DNA of 64,000 bases, from NCBI RefSeq assembly GCF_963678635.1, contig NC_087070.1:43634988-43698987 (forward strand). Reading direction: 5' to 3'. Below are positions 24,801 through 35,407 of the stretch, one piece after another. The position numbers and the translations under genes were made by a program. The notes beneath the pieces were generated by a model. That model had not been told where the DNA came from. It saw only the letters and a list, made by a program, of their open reading frames with translations, and did no database searches. Source of the DNA: Symsagittifera roscoffensis (taxonomy: Eukaryota; Xenacoelomorpha; Acoela; Convolutidae). Each line of letters starts with the position of its first letter. The first letter of the stretch is position 1.

Positions 24801-27250
24801 GCTAGCGCGTGGTGGATAGCTTATGATATTGTCGAGGAGATGCGAAAGAGCCTGGAACACCAAGATAAGGGTGAAGCGAAGAGAAGCAAACTGGGCCATC
24901 CAAAAACAACCCAAAAAGTAGTCTTGATTGACGAAGCAAACTAGCAAGGAGTTTGATTTGTCAAGGAAAGTTACTACAAGAGTACTTCGAGACTGAGATG
25001 AGGGCCCCCTCACATCAAAATTTTTGCTCGCGAATCCATTTATCAAGACCGAAAATCATTTGCTGTTTACCTGGTGCTTAGCAGGCGTTACTTTTTCAGA
25101 TTTCACATCGAAGGATAGAAAAAAGCTGGGGACAGGATCTTGAATATTTTTTATATGTTGGCGCATTATATGGTTCGCGATGACATCGGAAAGAGAAAAG
25201 ACGCTGAGTATACTGTGGGATGGATCGTGTCATTCATTCCAGACTCAACTATCTGGACATGTCATCTGACGACATCGAAGAAAAAGGCGATAAAAAACAG
25301 AGTGTCGAGCGTAATTCTGGATGTCTATCAGAGCGAAGGGACGGAGAAAGCTGAACAGACTGACCAGCTGAACAGCTGACCAGAAAAAAACTGGAGAAAA
25401 AAACTAAGATTGATGAGATCAGACGGTTTTCAAGCAAGAAGCTTGACAACAGTCACGATGTCCATCGACCAAGATGAAGTCAGAAGATTTGTCCAAGCCA
25501 TCTATTGAAGGGGAAAATCAATTGGTCTCATTGAAGTTCTGGATGGCAAAAATTTAGGAGATCGAAGTTCTTGAGAGAGAAAAACCGACACAGACCAGCT
25601 TCTAGAAGATGACTCAAGATTAATATCCATTCTAAGGTCCGGAAAGAATGTCGAATTACGACTTGGAGTGGGGGAGAATGTCTTGAATACAAACCTAGCG
25701 CAATCTGAAATTATTAAGACCATCCTGGTGTGCCAATTTGAACAGTAACTGTACAGAGAAAGTTAGACTGATGCCAGAGAAGATTGAAGATTTGATAGTC
25801 CCAAGTACGGTGCAAAAACTGATTAGGCCCCACCAATCGACAAACAAAAATAAGGTAGAGCCAAGTGACTATTTAGAAATAAAAGTTAATGATGGCGCCC
25901 ATCGATGTGATGGTATAACTTGAGTGAAAATTCAATCAAAGCAGAGCAAAGACTTGGCCACGTGGTTGGCTGATATAACCGAGTTGGACAGAAGCCATGT
26001 GCAGATCCTGGCGATTTGTTAAGAGGGAACGGCCATGAAATTGGCCTCCTCCTTTGGATTTTTCTCGAGGTTATGTAGTCTGGAGTCTCTAGAGCAATTG
26101 GATTTCAAACATCATTGAAGGTGTCTTGGCCAGGTGTGTTACAGATGAATCAGAAGCACATCAAGTGTTGGAAAATAAGAGGCAGAGTTGGCTTCCCCGC
26201 GAGCGATGGTTATAGCCTGCAAGTCAACGCGAAATCTCTCGCCGGTCCTCGCAAGTTTCTGCGAAAGTGTCTATCCAGCACACAAGACAGTGGTGGAGGC
26301 TGCCAGTCAGAGAATCCTGATTGATATAGCATTCTTGTAACCAAAATGGTTATGCTTAGTCAGAATGTCTCGTAATTCACACAGACTCTTGAGAAAGTTA
26401 TGAGGAGCTATGCCTGGGGAAAAGAGGAGGAGCTAAGTAAAATATGGGGGGATCCTAAGCTACGAAAAATAGAACTCTAGCATTTTCGAGAGGCAAATTA
26501 CCAATAAAAAGTAACAAAAAACGCTTCTGTGATGGATTAATCTAATACTGTTCACGCGATGATGATGAAGTTCGAGTCGTTGTTGGAAGCTTCCGGAGAG
26601 AGGAACGCTAGACAGATCAACGTGACTCATATTGAATATACTTGTCACTCATGTAGCATTAGACTGGTGCAACTCATGCTGAATATTCAAGGCGCAGATT
26701 TTGTTGTTTCATGAAAAGAGCAACTTGTGCCTGTTCTGGGACGCAGAAGAAATTAAATCATTTGGATAGCTGGACCATCAACAAAAGTTCACTTGATGCA
26801 TAGTGAGCTCTATGTTGGCATTTTGCTGCATTGAGGAAAATGTCGCGAACTATCGAGAGACTGAATCACCCATAGTGGAAAACATCCTCGCGAGAGACAA
26901 TTCTGAAAAGCTGGATGTGTTCGAGACTGCTTGTAAAGCATTCGCCACGCCAACAGAAACCATTCGATTTTTCTCTTGGTTCGGAGCCATGCTAACTTTC
27001 TGTTTGTACGCTCATGCTAATCAACACATGAAGAGGCACGCGAAAGATTACAGGCTATTCCGGCCCAATATGAGACCGGGACGGCTCACGCGGATCCTGT
27101 TCTCCCACGGAAATTATGACTGCCTGGAAAGGATTTAGAAACGTGCCTAGAAAGTATACAAAAAAGAACGTGCACAGGTCTTTTTGCAGGAATCAAGAGT
27201 AGAGGTGTTGCCGAACTACGTAGATCGGTTGCGGTAACAAAAAGATTGGA
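21850..27250 (+). pseudogene. Unidentified decayed coding-like region
   Basis: This 5.4-kb stretch is less AT-rich than its surroundings. Plus-strand conceptual translation gives blocks of 30-110 codons with protein-like, charged composition, shifting between frames and separated by stops. Clear blocks are 22,164-22,350 (Leu/Ala/Gln-rich helix), 24,430-24,740 (Lys/Glu-rich), 25,140-25,380, 25,440-25,730, 26,040-26,330 and 26,803-27,138 (111 codons, including Cys/His-containing segments). The consistent strand and the composition suggest one large decayed gene or polyprotein, possibly another retroelement. I recognise no catalytic motif, so I give no function. Confidence 0.4.
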
Positions 27251-28449
27251 TGATTGCGTACGATCAGATGAAAGGTTTGGAGGCGATGATGATCAGCTCA
27301 GAGGACGATGGAGAGGTGGCTTTCAGCCTTGTGTCACAAAAAGACACTTCCTGTCGCTGCCTAAAAATATATAAGTAGGGCTGAACATTCATGGTTATTC
27401 TAGAGCATGATTGGGCAACGATAGCCCACAAGACTTAGCCCGCGATAGCCCTGTAACATCTGATCTGAGGCTACAATTAAATTACTGCGAAAAATAAAAA
27501 TTTTCAGACAAATTGAAAGAAATATAATACCCAGTCATAAAACCCAAATGAGACCCAGAAAAACGGATCAAAAACAAAAAGGGAGAAAGTCCCGTCAGCA
27601 GAATTACCCATCAATAGTGTACTCCCCACAACTGGTTTTACCTACCAGCTAAGGATCATGTTCAAAGCCGGATTAACCCACCGTGCTGTCACCCGCTCAA
27701 ACCCCGCATAGTTTTTACTCTGAGTGATTCTAGAGTTGACCAATATCCAAAATTAACAAACTAATAAGAAAACTCTATAAATTTATTAAACTTATAGCAA
27801 AAACTTCAAACAGCATAATGATGTTATATCTAAATGGTACAGCGAATGCCAGACTTCGAAGCAAAACAATAGTGACCAAAAAGAAACCACCAGACTCAGT
27901 GTGGACAATCATGCTGAGACAATCAACCCAACATGGTTTGTTCATAAAGGAAGAAGATTGAGTTCAAGATAACTTGAATAAAAATGTTGCTCCGTCTCTT
28001 CATCAAACCATATACGATCTACTCAAATGCGGAATTGCGCACAATTGAGCGATCAATCCTCTGTGGCAAACACTACCCGTTGAATGATAAACACCACATA
28101 AAACACTTCAAGACAAAAAGGACGGTGCGCAGCCCAATCACGATTGAAACATGCAGTATAGGGAAGAAACCCAACCGAGCACTTTGTACTGAAAATAAAT
28201 GAAGCGTTTTAATTTGAAAACATTTCAAGCTCTTAGTTAATCTTGGATGAGTGCGACCATCCACAACCATCTTTGATGTAAAATGTGATTGTAAGGTATT
28301 TATTACTAGCCAATCATATTCCATAACTTACATTTATATACTTAATAGCAAAGTCTTGAATGTTATTAGTCACAGAATTTTTATATCGAAGAAAATCAAG
28401 TTGTTCTCCAAATAAAAATTCTTACCACCAGTATTTTATCAGGATATTT
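27251..28449. other. No gene seen
   Basis: AT-rich sequence without a supportable coding region. Plus and minus frames of 70-80 codons around 28,000-28,320 overlap each other and look like chance frames. Confidence 0.5.
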
Positions 28450-28454
28450 TGAGA

Positions 28455-28580
28455 CCTAGAAAATAAGAGTAAGAAAAAGATCGGTACGAAACTGAAGAGA
28501 TGCACAAAAGTATATTCAGCCGAAAATAAGATAGCGTATCGAGTGAAAAAATTACTTAATATGAAATTACTCTACGGGTT
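28455..28580 (+). mobile_element. Diverged LTR fragment related to the big Gypsy element
   Basis: The plus strand here resembles the sense strand of the 410-bp LTRs described below. It shares AATAAGAGTAAGA, GATCGGTA and an exact CCGAAAATAAGATAGCGT, followed by an AAATTACTCTA block. The blocks are in the same order and at similar spacing. It lies about 400 bp outside the 3' LTR and in the opposite orientation, so it appears to be an older solo or truncated LTR of the same or a sister family. Confidence 0.55.
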
Positions 28581-28979
28581 TTTAGAACTTCGAACAGCTC
28601 ACTTGGGGTTGGAAACTTGACAAGTTGGGGTTTCCTGCAAAGTTTCGTGAAACAAGTTTTTTGCTTGTTTCTGGTTTCACCCTTAAAAGTCGTCTGTAAT
28701 TTTCACCATATATACCAGGCGTTTGGAAAAACCAGTTTTTGTCTCAACTAGAAAACCGAAGCTTTGGGTTCACGGGGCTTTTAAATCAGTCAAACTCAAA
28801 AATTTAAAAAATGCCAAATTACAAATCTTTTCCCCATTTAAAGAATGACAAAAGCAAACTGGCAGAATTGAAAAGCTTGATGGGAACTAGTATTACCGAA
28901 TCAAGTTTTGGCTCAATTGGTTTTTGGACTATATTTTTAATTCTGAATCATAATTTCAATTTAAGTACCGATTTCGGAG

Positions 28980-29389
28980 TGAGTTAGGACCAAGGTGGTT
29001 AACTCATAGAGTAATTTCGGATAGGGTACACCGTCTGCTCGTCACGCTATCTTATTTTCGGCCGGATAGATTCGTGCAACTTCTTAGTCTAATACCGATC
29101 CTAATCTTACTCTTATACTATCTAGTCTCAGGTTGTTTAACTAGTCTCTGCTAGGCTCAATAGATCTAAGGTATACTGGTTTATTGCGGCTGCTGAAGTC
29201 CTCTTGGAGAGTCAACTAATTTCTAAGTTAAATTCAAATCTCTCTGGTGCTGAAATTACAAGTAATTTCAGCACTTACAAATAAGTGGGTTGTTAGTTAG
29301 ATGGATCATGATTGGTTAATATTAAATACTTTACAGTGGTAAAATATCTAATTTATCCAATCGTAAAATGTAGTTTAGATCTGGTTCCA
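28980..29389 (-). repeat. 3' LTR of the big Gypsy element
   Basis: On the plus strand it begins TGAGTTAGGACC and ends CTGGTTCCA, so it has TG...CA ends. In sense orientation an AATAAA lies at 29,185-29,180. A perfect 28-bp palindrome (13-bp stems, 2-nt loop) lies at 29,247-29,274. It matches the 5' LTR except at three positions noticed by eye (near 29,170, 29,179 and 29,363). The sense sequence just inside the element (CCCGGATGGG) is a modest polypurine tract. Confidence 0.95.
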
Positions 29390-31219
29390 CCCATCCGGGT
29401 TTTACAGAGTTTTTTAGAATAGTCTTTCTGTAATTCAAAGGATGGATGATGAACGTTGGTATTTGGCGAACATCATATTTCTTCTGGGTTCTTTTGTTAG
29501 AGAAGTTCCAGGTTCAATCGTTGTGTCTTCTTATGACAACGACTGGGTTTTCGCAACAAACTCAAATCTGATTTCAGAATGGTTGGCAATGACAGGTTTT
29601 TCTGTTTCATATAGAGAACTTCTTTTGGGTTGACCTTGTCTGGGAATGGCGTGGAGATTGTGCGTGGAGGGGATGCCTGGTTACTCGGATCTGTACGTAT
29701 ACTTGAACATCGAGGTGGTCATTGGTCTAGTTCAATGAAGTCCTTTCTGCGAAGTCAAGTCGTACTCTAAATCCTTTGAGTTGTGATTGTGGGCGGCATA
29801 TTGATTGTGGTTGGCCATTCTTTTTCGAGTGTAGTGGGGTCATTTTGTCTTTGGATGTTCGTTTTTGGTGTTGTATGCTGATCTATATACTGCAAGGTAT
29901 AATTTACATTTTATAAAATTTTTATTAGTTTGGTGTTTTAATTATGATTTTGGTTAGTTGTTTTCACAAAAGGCTTTTTGTTTTAGTTCGGTTATTTTGA
30001 AGAGTTACTCACCCTTGAGTACCTCTTATTAAAAATAGAAGTGTGGTCACAAAGCGTGGATGTAGCGCGGTGGGTTAGGCCGGCTATAGAGCATGCTCAG
30101 GACGTCCTCTCTGGTGGGTTAGGCTAGGAGTGGGAGTATGATTTCGTGCCGTTTCTGTGGGAGGTCCTGTTATGAGATAACGTTTTATGTTTGGTTTATT
30201 GTGGTTTTTCTTATGTTTCGTTGGTTGTGTCCTTTTTTCAAAAATCAAATTGTTTTTGGTATGGGTTTGTCTTTCGACTTTTTTGTGTTTTATTATTTCT
30301 TTCTTAGACTTTATAATAGTCTTCAAAAGAATAATTTATCCAGTTTTAAACTGGGTTAATCCGGTTTGGGTACCGTTGGTTTCCTTTTCTTAGTCATGCT
30401 GTTATTTTATGATTTGTGGTGTTTAGTAAGCTGCGTTGATTAGTTTGGTTTAGTATACAATTCCTTTCCAACCGGGTTAAAGGAAAGTTTGAAACTTGTT
30501 ATCGTGTGTTAGAGTTGTTGAGTGTGAAAACTTGAAACTGAAATTCATTATTTAAACAATTCTTCGTGGGCGAGCTGTGCGAGTTTGGATAGAATTCTTG
30601 TGCGAGTGAATGAAAATATCAAAAGGTTAGTACTGCATTTTCGTCTTATCAATTTACTACATAGAATTTCAATTTTACTGCTAGTTTTGGGGAAAAATTA
30701 AGTTACAAATTTTCATCATTATTAGAATTACTGCTTTTAGGGAAATAATTTATAAATTAATTTACTACATTGGTATGAATTTTATTGAATTTATCTAGTG
30801 TAAAATATTATTAGAGTTTTGAAGAATTTGAAGAAGTTTTCTATTTTTTATTTTTCTTTTGTGTATTTTGCAGATGATCGTGAGATGAAGACTAAAAATC
30901 TAAATAAAACATGGATAAAGAATGGTTAGTTTTTTAATTTGAATTTATTAGTTAAGAATATGTATAAGTTATACTTACCTGTTAGTCGTCGGGGAAAAAA
31001 CCGTGGGGGAAGATGTCGTGGATTATGTCGGAATTTGTTAGTAACTTTGCTAGTATGCGAATGATGTTTTTAGTTTGAAGCAGTGGCCAAAGCAATTGAA
31101 GTGCTTTAATGGTTTTTAGTTCTTCAGTGCCAACTGCAAACTCATAAGGTGTGTTTTGGATGAGATTATATAATTTGTGGTTATATTTAGTGTTGTGGAT
31201 GAATTTAATATGGGGATTT
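29390..31219 (-). other. Long 3' non-coding tract of the big Gypsy element
   Basis: This is 1.8 kb between the last ORF and the 3' LTR. Sense-strand frames are short. One 80-codon Lys/His/Asn/Pro-rich frame at 30,084-30,326 lacks an ATG. The tract is T-rich on the plus strand, the same skew as the rest of the element, so it belongs to the element. I see no gene in it. Confidence 0.5.
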
Positions 31220-32788
31220 CTATAGGTTGAACAAATTCATGTGGGATAAGGAAGGGTCTGGATTCTTCTGCGTTGAAGGTCTTTGTGATGGGACAAAAAT
31301 ATACATTTGGGTTATGGGATCATAATTGCGAAGAATACCGTGAAGGTTAGTATCTTTGATGCAATATGTGAAGTTAAGAAAAAATGGTGATGTGTATTTA
31401 GAGTTAATAAATTGAAAACGGTGGTGTGGTTGTCTTGATGGAGTGTGTAGGTCAAAGTGATTTTGTATGAAGCGGTAATATGTATATGTGTGGGTTTGTT
31501 TAGTGCGTAACATAATGTCATGTGAGCAGTGCAAATCTCGTTCATATGGTGCAAGGAAATGAAAGGTTAGTGAAAATAATTTAAATCTTTCTTCAAAACT
31601 TTCATAAGCTTGTGTGTCGGTTAGTGCTTCAGAAATGATGTGGTCGAATTTGCGATCAAATATATTGAGTGTAAAAACATATGGTGTTTTGATGAAAAAT
31701 TTTTCTGTGATTTGTGGGTTAGCGAAACGGTCATCATCTAAAAATTGGTCTTGGTTAGCTCGGATGATGTTATGATCGTAATATTCTAGCGTATATTCGT
31801 TAGCTCGGGGTGCAGTGTATGTTTTTAGTGAGTTTTTATATCCTATATAAGTAAATTGTCTATGTGTTAGTGGTGTAGTGAGTCGATATAGCATATCTTG
31901 ATTTCTTTCTATATCGATGTGAGTATTAGATAAAGGTAGGCAAAGGGGGTTAGTAAAATGATAATATGATGTCCATTGAAGTGTAGGCATTAAAACGTGT
32001 TCATCTACAAAACTGCGTGTGTTGTTAGTGTCGTTAGGGGTGTTCAAAGTATACTGTGGAAATGAGGGTAAGGTGATGGCTAAAAAATCATTCGTGTTAG
32101 TGTGATTTGGATGATTAATATATTCACGGGCTGTTCCTGGTTTTGTTGAAAATGGATGGTTTGGGAATTTTCTTTTGAAAGTGCGATAAGCTCTATTAGT
32201 GCTAATTGATGATTCGGTGGATGTGGATGATGGTGCTAATGATGCGGTATAAGCTGAAGAGGGTGTAGGGGTAGGTGGGTTTGATGATTCTATGGTTGAT
32301 GAAATCTGGTTTATAGTTGAGGTGTCAAGGTGGAAGGGTTGTTGTTGTAAGGTGATAAAATTATCTAGTTCTTGGGAGATTTGGGGGGTGTCTGGAGAAT
32401 TGGATGATCGGTCTGAATGAAGTGAAGAGTAGTTTGGGGTAACTTGTGAAGCATAGGAGGGTGTAGAAATGGATGGGAGTGGGTTATTTGGTGGGATTGG
32501 TTGAAAAGGGGGTTTCGAAAAAACTGAGGGATTGGTTTGAAAATTATTGGATGGAGATGGTTCAGAGTCGGCAAATTCATCAGGGATTTCAATATCTGGG
32601 TTATTGAGTTGTGAGATGGAGTATAAAACTGAGATATGTGAATTAGTGTCTGAATTCATGCCTGATATTATATTATTGGTTGGGAAATCGGGAGGCGGGA
32701 AAGCAAAAAGTGGAATTATTGTAATTGGAGTGTTGAGGTTGGTTGGGTGGGAATTTGAGCGGTGTAGGGATCCAAGTTGTCGGCTCAT
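31220..32788 (-). CDS. 522-aa ORF of unknown function, last ORF of the element
   Basis: It starts with ATG at 32,788, overlapping the stop of the Env-like frame as ATGA (32,788-32,785). Residues 1 to about 200 are Ser/Thr/Pro/Asn/Gln-rich and probably disordered. A basic patch (FKRKFPNH) follows near residue 200, and residues ~210-522 are aromatic- and His-rich with balanced composition, as in a folded domain. No signal peptide, membrane helix, zinc finger or catalytic motif is evident. The frame is intact over its whole length in an otherwise damaged element, which suggests recent selection or recent insertion. Position after env resembles an accessory gene of a complex retrovirus; its role is unknown. 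Confidence 0.75.
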   Translation of the reverse strand: MSRQLGSLHRSNSHPTNLNTPITIIPLFAFPPPDFPTNNIISGMNSDTNSHISVLYSISQLNNPDIEIPDEFADSEPSPSNNFQTNPSVFSKPPFQPIPPNNPLPSISTPSYASQVTPNYSSLHSDRSSNSPDTPQISQELDNFITLQQQPFHLDTSTINQISSTIESSNPPTPTPSSAYTASLAPSSTSTESSISTNRAYRTFKRKFPNHPFSTKPGTAREYINHPNHTNTNDFLAITLPSFPQYTLNTPNDTNNTRSFVDEHVLMPTLQWTSYYHFTNPLCLPLSNTHIDIERNQDMLYRLTTPLTHRQFTYIGYKNSLKTYTAPRANEYTLEYYDHNIIRANQDQFLDDDRFANPQITEKFFIKTPYVFTLNIFDRKFDHIISEALTDTQAYESFEERFKLFSLTFHFLAPYERDLHCSHDIMLRTKQTHTYTYYRFIQNHFDLHTPSRQPHHRFQFINSKYTSPFFLNFTYCIKDTNLHGILRNYDPITQMYIFVPSQRPSTQKNPDPSLSHMNLFNL

Positions 32789-34250
32789 CGTGGGCTAAAA
32801 AAATTATTATTTTGAGACTGAAAAGCGGTGGTATGGGGTTGTTCTATAATTTGTTCATATGTATTTTCATCTAGTGAATTGTGTGTTACTATATGTTGAA
32901 TGGGGCTTTGTGATATGGTTGGTCTGAAATTTGGATTATGTGTTTTTGCTAAATTTCGAAAATTTCGTGGGACTAGTGATAATGGATGGTTATGTGGTAG
33001 AGGTGGTAACTGTGGTGCTGTAGGCGTTATGTCTACATTGTTATGTTCTTCGTCATATGTGTTCTGTCTTGTTGCTATTTTTGTGTTGTATTCCTTTATT
33101 TGTGCGTCTAAAAGAATTTGGTTGATTGATGATGAAAAAATTCCAAAAAAACCTGCAAATAGTATGCGTGCTACACTTGCTTGTCTATTGAATTGTGTGT
33201 GTATAGCACATGTGTTATAGATTCCTTTTAAAAGTGAAAAAAGAAATCCTATAAAGTTAAACATTGCGTATAAAATAGTTAATTTTTCTAAGATGTAATA
33301 GGGCCATCCTAGAAAATCAAGAATTTCATTTTTGAGTGTAACAAAACTAAAAATATTTATAGGTGAGATATCTTGTGGTCGGTATTTTTCACCGTTGAGA
33401 TATATATAGTCTTTAATGTCTTTAAAATATCCGCTATAATCTTGTGTATAAATATCTGTAAATCCTGCGGTTTCGGCAAGTTTGCGTAAGTTTTGATCAA
33501 TTGATTGTCTTTGTATAGTGTCCATTTGTGTTAATAATTCTTGCAATTGTTGTGTTCTAATGTGATGTTGTATATCGGATTTTGAATATATTCCAATTGA
33601 TTGTAAGTCAATATTTGGGTTTCGAACAATAGCTCTAATGCTTTCAGGTGAAAATTTTTTGAGTGATTGCATTAATGTGGGATATGGGGTAAGAAGGTAA
33701 TATTTATTTTCATCAGGGTTCAGTTGTACTACATTGTGGCTGTTTTCTGATCCACATGGGACTGCGGTATCCCAGAAATAGGTTCTCCTTGAAAGTGTGT
33801 CAACGAAATGTACTTTATTCTTATAAAAGATAGGGATTCTTTTATAGCATCGTTTATCTTCAAAAATATATAGTGGTGATACTTTTTTGGTACAGGTATA
33901 AAACCATAAAATGTTTCCTTCATAGTCTAAAAAATTTGATCTATTTCTTGATAGTAAATATCCTGCGTAGGGTATTTTTAATACTGCTAGTGCAAGTGAT
34001 TGTAGGATTTGTGTTCTTTCTAATTCGCATAGTTGGTGAAGTGTTTCTAATTCGGAGAGTGACATTTCTTGAAAAATGCGGCTAATTGTGTAGTCTAATT
34101 TCATATCTAGGTGAATATCATAGTGGATATTACCGAAATATGTACTATTCATTAGTGATAGTTCTTGTAAACGTGTGCTTCTAGTGTCATGGGGTTTTAG
34201 ATGTCCACCAGGTTGACCTTTACTTTTTTGAAAATCAACTGGTATATATG
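32785..34250 (-). pseudogene. env: Env-like glycoprotein, C-terminal part, displaced frame
   Basis: This continues the Env-like protein in another frame. The frame is open back to about 34,250, and an internal ATG at 34,152 gives 455 codons. It contains spaced cysteines and Tyr/Arg-rich strands typical of invertebrate retroelement Env ectodomains. Two hydrophobic segments follow: around residues 300-325 of the 455 (GFLFSLLKGIY) and 335-362 (ILFAGFFGIFSSS). A Pro/His/Asn-rich tail of ~90 residues may be cytoplasmic. The frame change relative to the N-terminal part lies near 34,238-34,250, in a TA-rich run. The product would be a type I membrane protein. Calling it Env rests on position, signal peptide, cysteines and anchor; the family of glycoprotein is not determined. 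Confidence 0.65.
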
Positions 34251-35407
34251 AATGATGTTCCTTCGTTTATAGGATGACTTGTGGCGTATGGGTCGATTTT
34301 TACTTTTCCAGTGGTCATGTCGAATCCTTGTTTGTATTCAACTAATATTTCGGAGTATTGTGTTTTGTGAAGTGGGTTTCTGTATTTACATGCAAGTTCT
34401 GTTTCTTGGTATATTTGAAAACGTGTCAATTTATTTTCTATATTGTGTATGTTCCTAAAATTAGAACTTTGTTTTCGTGATGGATTTACTTGTTCATATG
34501 GAATTGATTGTATAAAATATTTTTCGTGGAATTTTATCATACGAGCGTGTATTTTTGCTACTTGAAATGTTGTACATGTGTCTTCGGGGAACCAAACAAT
34601 TGTTGCTTGTGTTCGTGTTGTAGGGTCACAATAGCCTTGGTCATTTTTACAAGGTAATCTAATTCCTTGATAGATCATTGTGTTGTCTGATAAATCGCGT
34701 GTGAGTTGTATTTTTTCGAGTTGTATTTTCCAATCGAAAAACATTATTTCTTGGTATCCTTTATTTTTTGTGTCTGCTTTGCAGTTTGATGGGTTATTTA
34801 TACCAATATGTGGTATCCAGTGTTTATCGTGTATGTCATAAGTTAATCTTCCGTGTGCGCCGTTGTATGGGTATTTTTCATCTAATTTTATATGTCCTTG
34901 ATATCTTTCAAGTTCTGCTTGATGTACAGAATCTGAAAAAACTTGGAAATATACTAACTTCCTATCTGTGTTTTTATTTTTTGTGATATTTAGTCTGAGT
35001 AACTCGTTTTTACAATCTTCGGGATTGAGATGTAAAAGTCGTTCTAGATTACTCTGGTAGAATGATTCGTCGTCAAGTCGGTTTTTATTTCCATTAGAGA
35101 CTTGTGAACAATGTACTTTCTTTTCAGAAAATGTTGCTGTAAATTTATATCCTTTAACTGTTGTTGCTCGGGCTTTTGAATAGAGTGTCGCTATTACATT
35201 TGTTGTTTCTATGGCTTGTGGTTCTGTTTCACATTGTGATACTTGATTTATTGCATATTTGTGTAGTGTTTTTTGTTAGTTTTCTTCACAATCGTAATGT
35301 GTTACTAATAAATCTTGGGGTCCTGTGCGGGGGGAAGGGTTTATGTTTTGATTGGAGGTAACTAGAAAAAAGAGTTGAAGAAAAATTAATGTTTTTAGAA
35401 TATACAT
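34235..35407 (-). pseudogene. env: Env-like glycoprotein, N-terminal part, one internal stop
   Basis: It starts at ATG 35,407, overlapping the end of the preceding frame by 13 nt. The first ~18 residues are a strong hydrophobic signal peptide (LKTLIFLQLFF). The frame runs to a TGA at 34,235, interrupted only by an in-frame TAA at codon 44 (35,278-35,276). After that come about 345 codons with regularly spaced cysteines and many Asn/Thr/Ser sites, consistent with a secreted ectodomain. Together with the frame-shifted downstream part it makes one Env-like gene about 2.6 kb long. As it stands the gene is broken in at least two places, so this copy should not give a full-length product unless recoding occurs or the breaks are sequencing errors. 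Confidence 0.65.

Noticed and set aside
30084-30326. 80-codon Lys/His-rich sense frame in the 3' tract of the big Gypsy element
   Set aside because: No ATG start, low-complexity composition and overlapping antisense frames of similar length. Not enough to call a gene.
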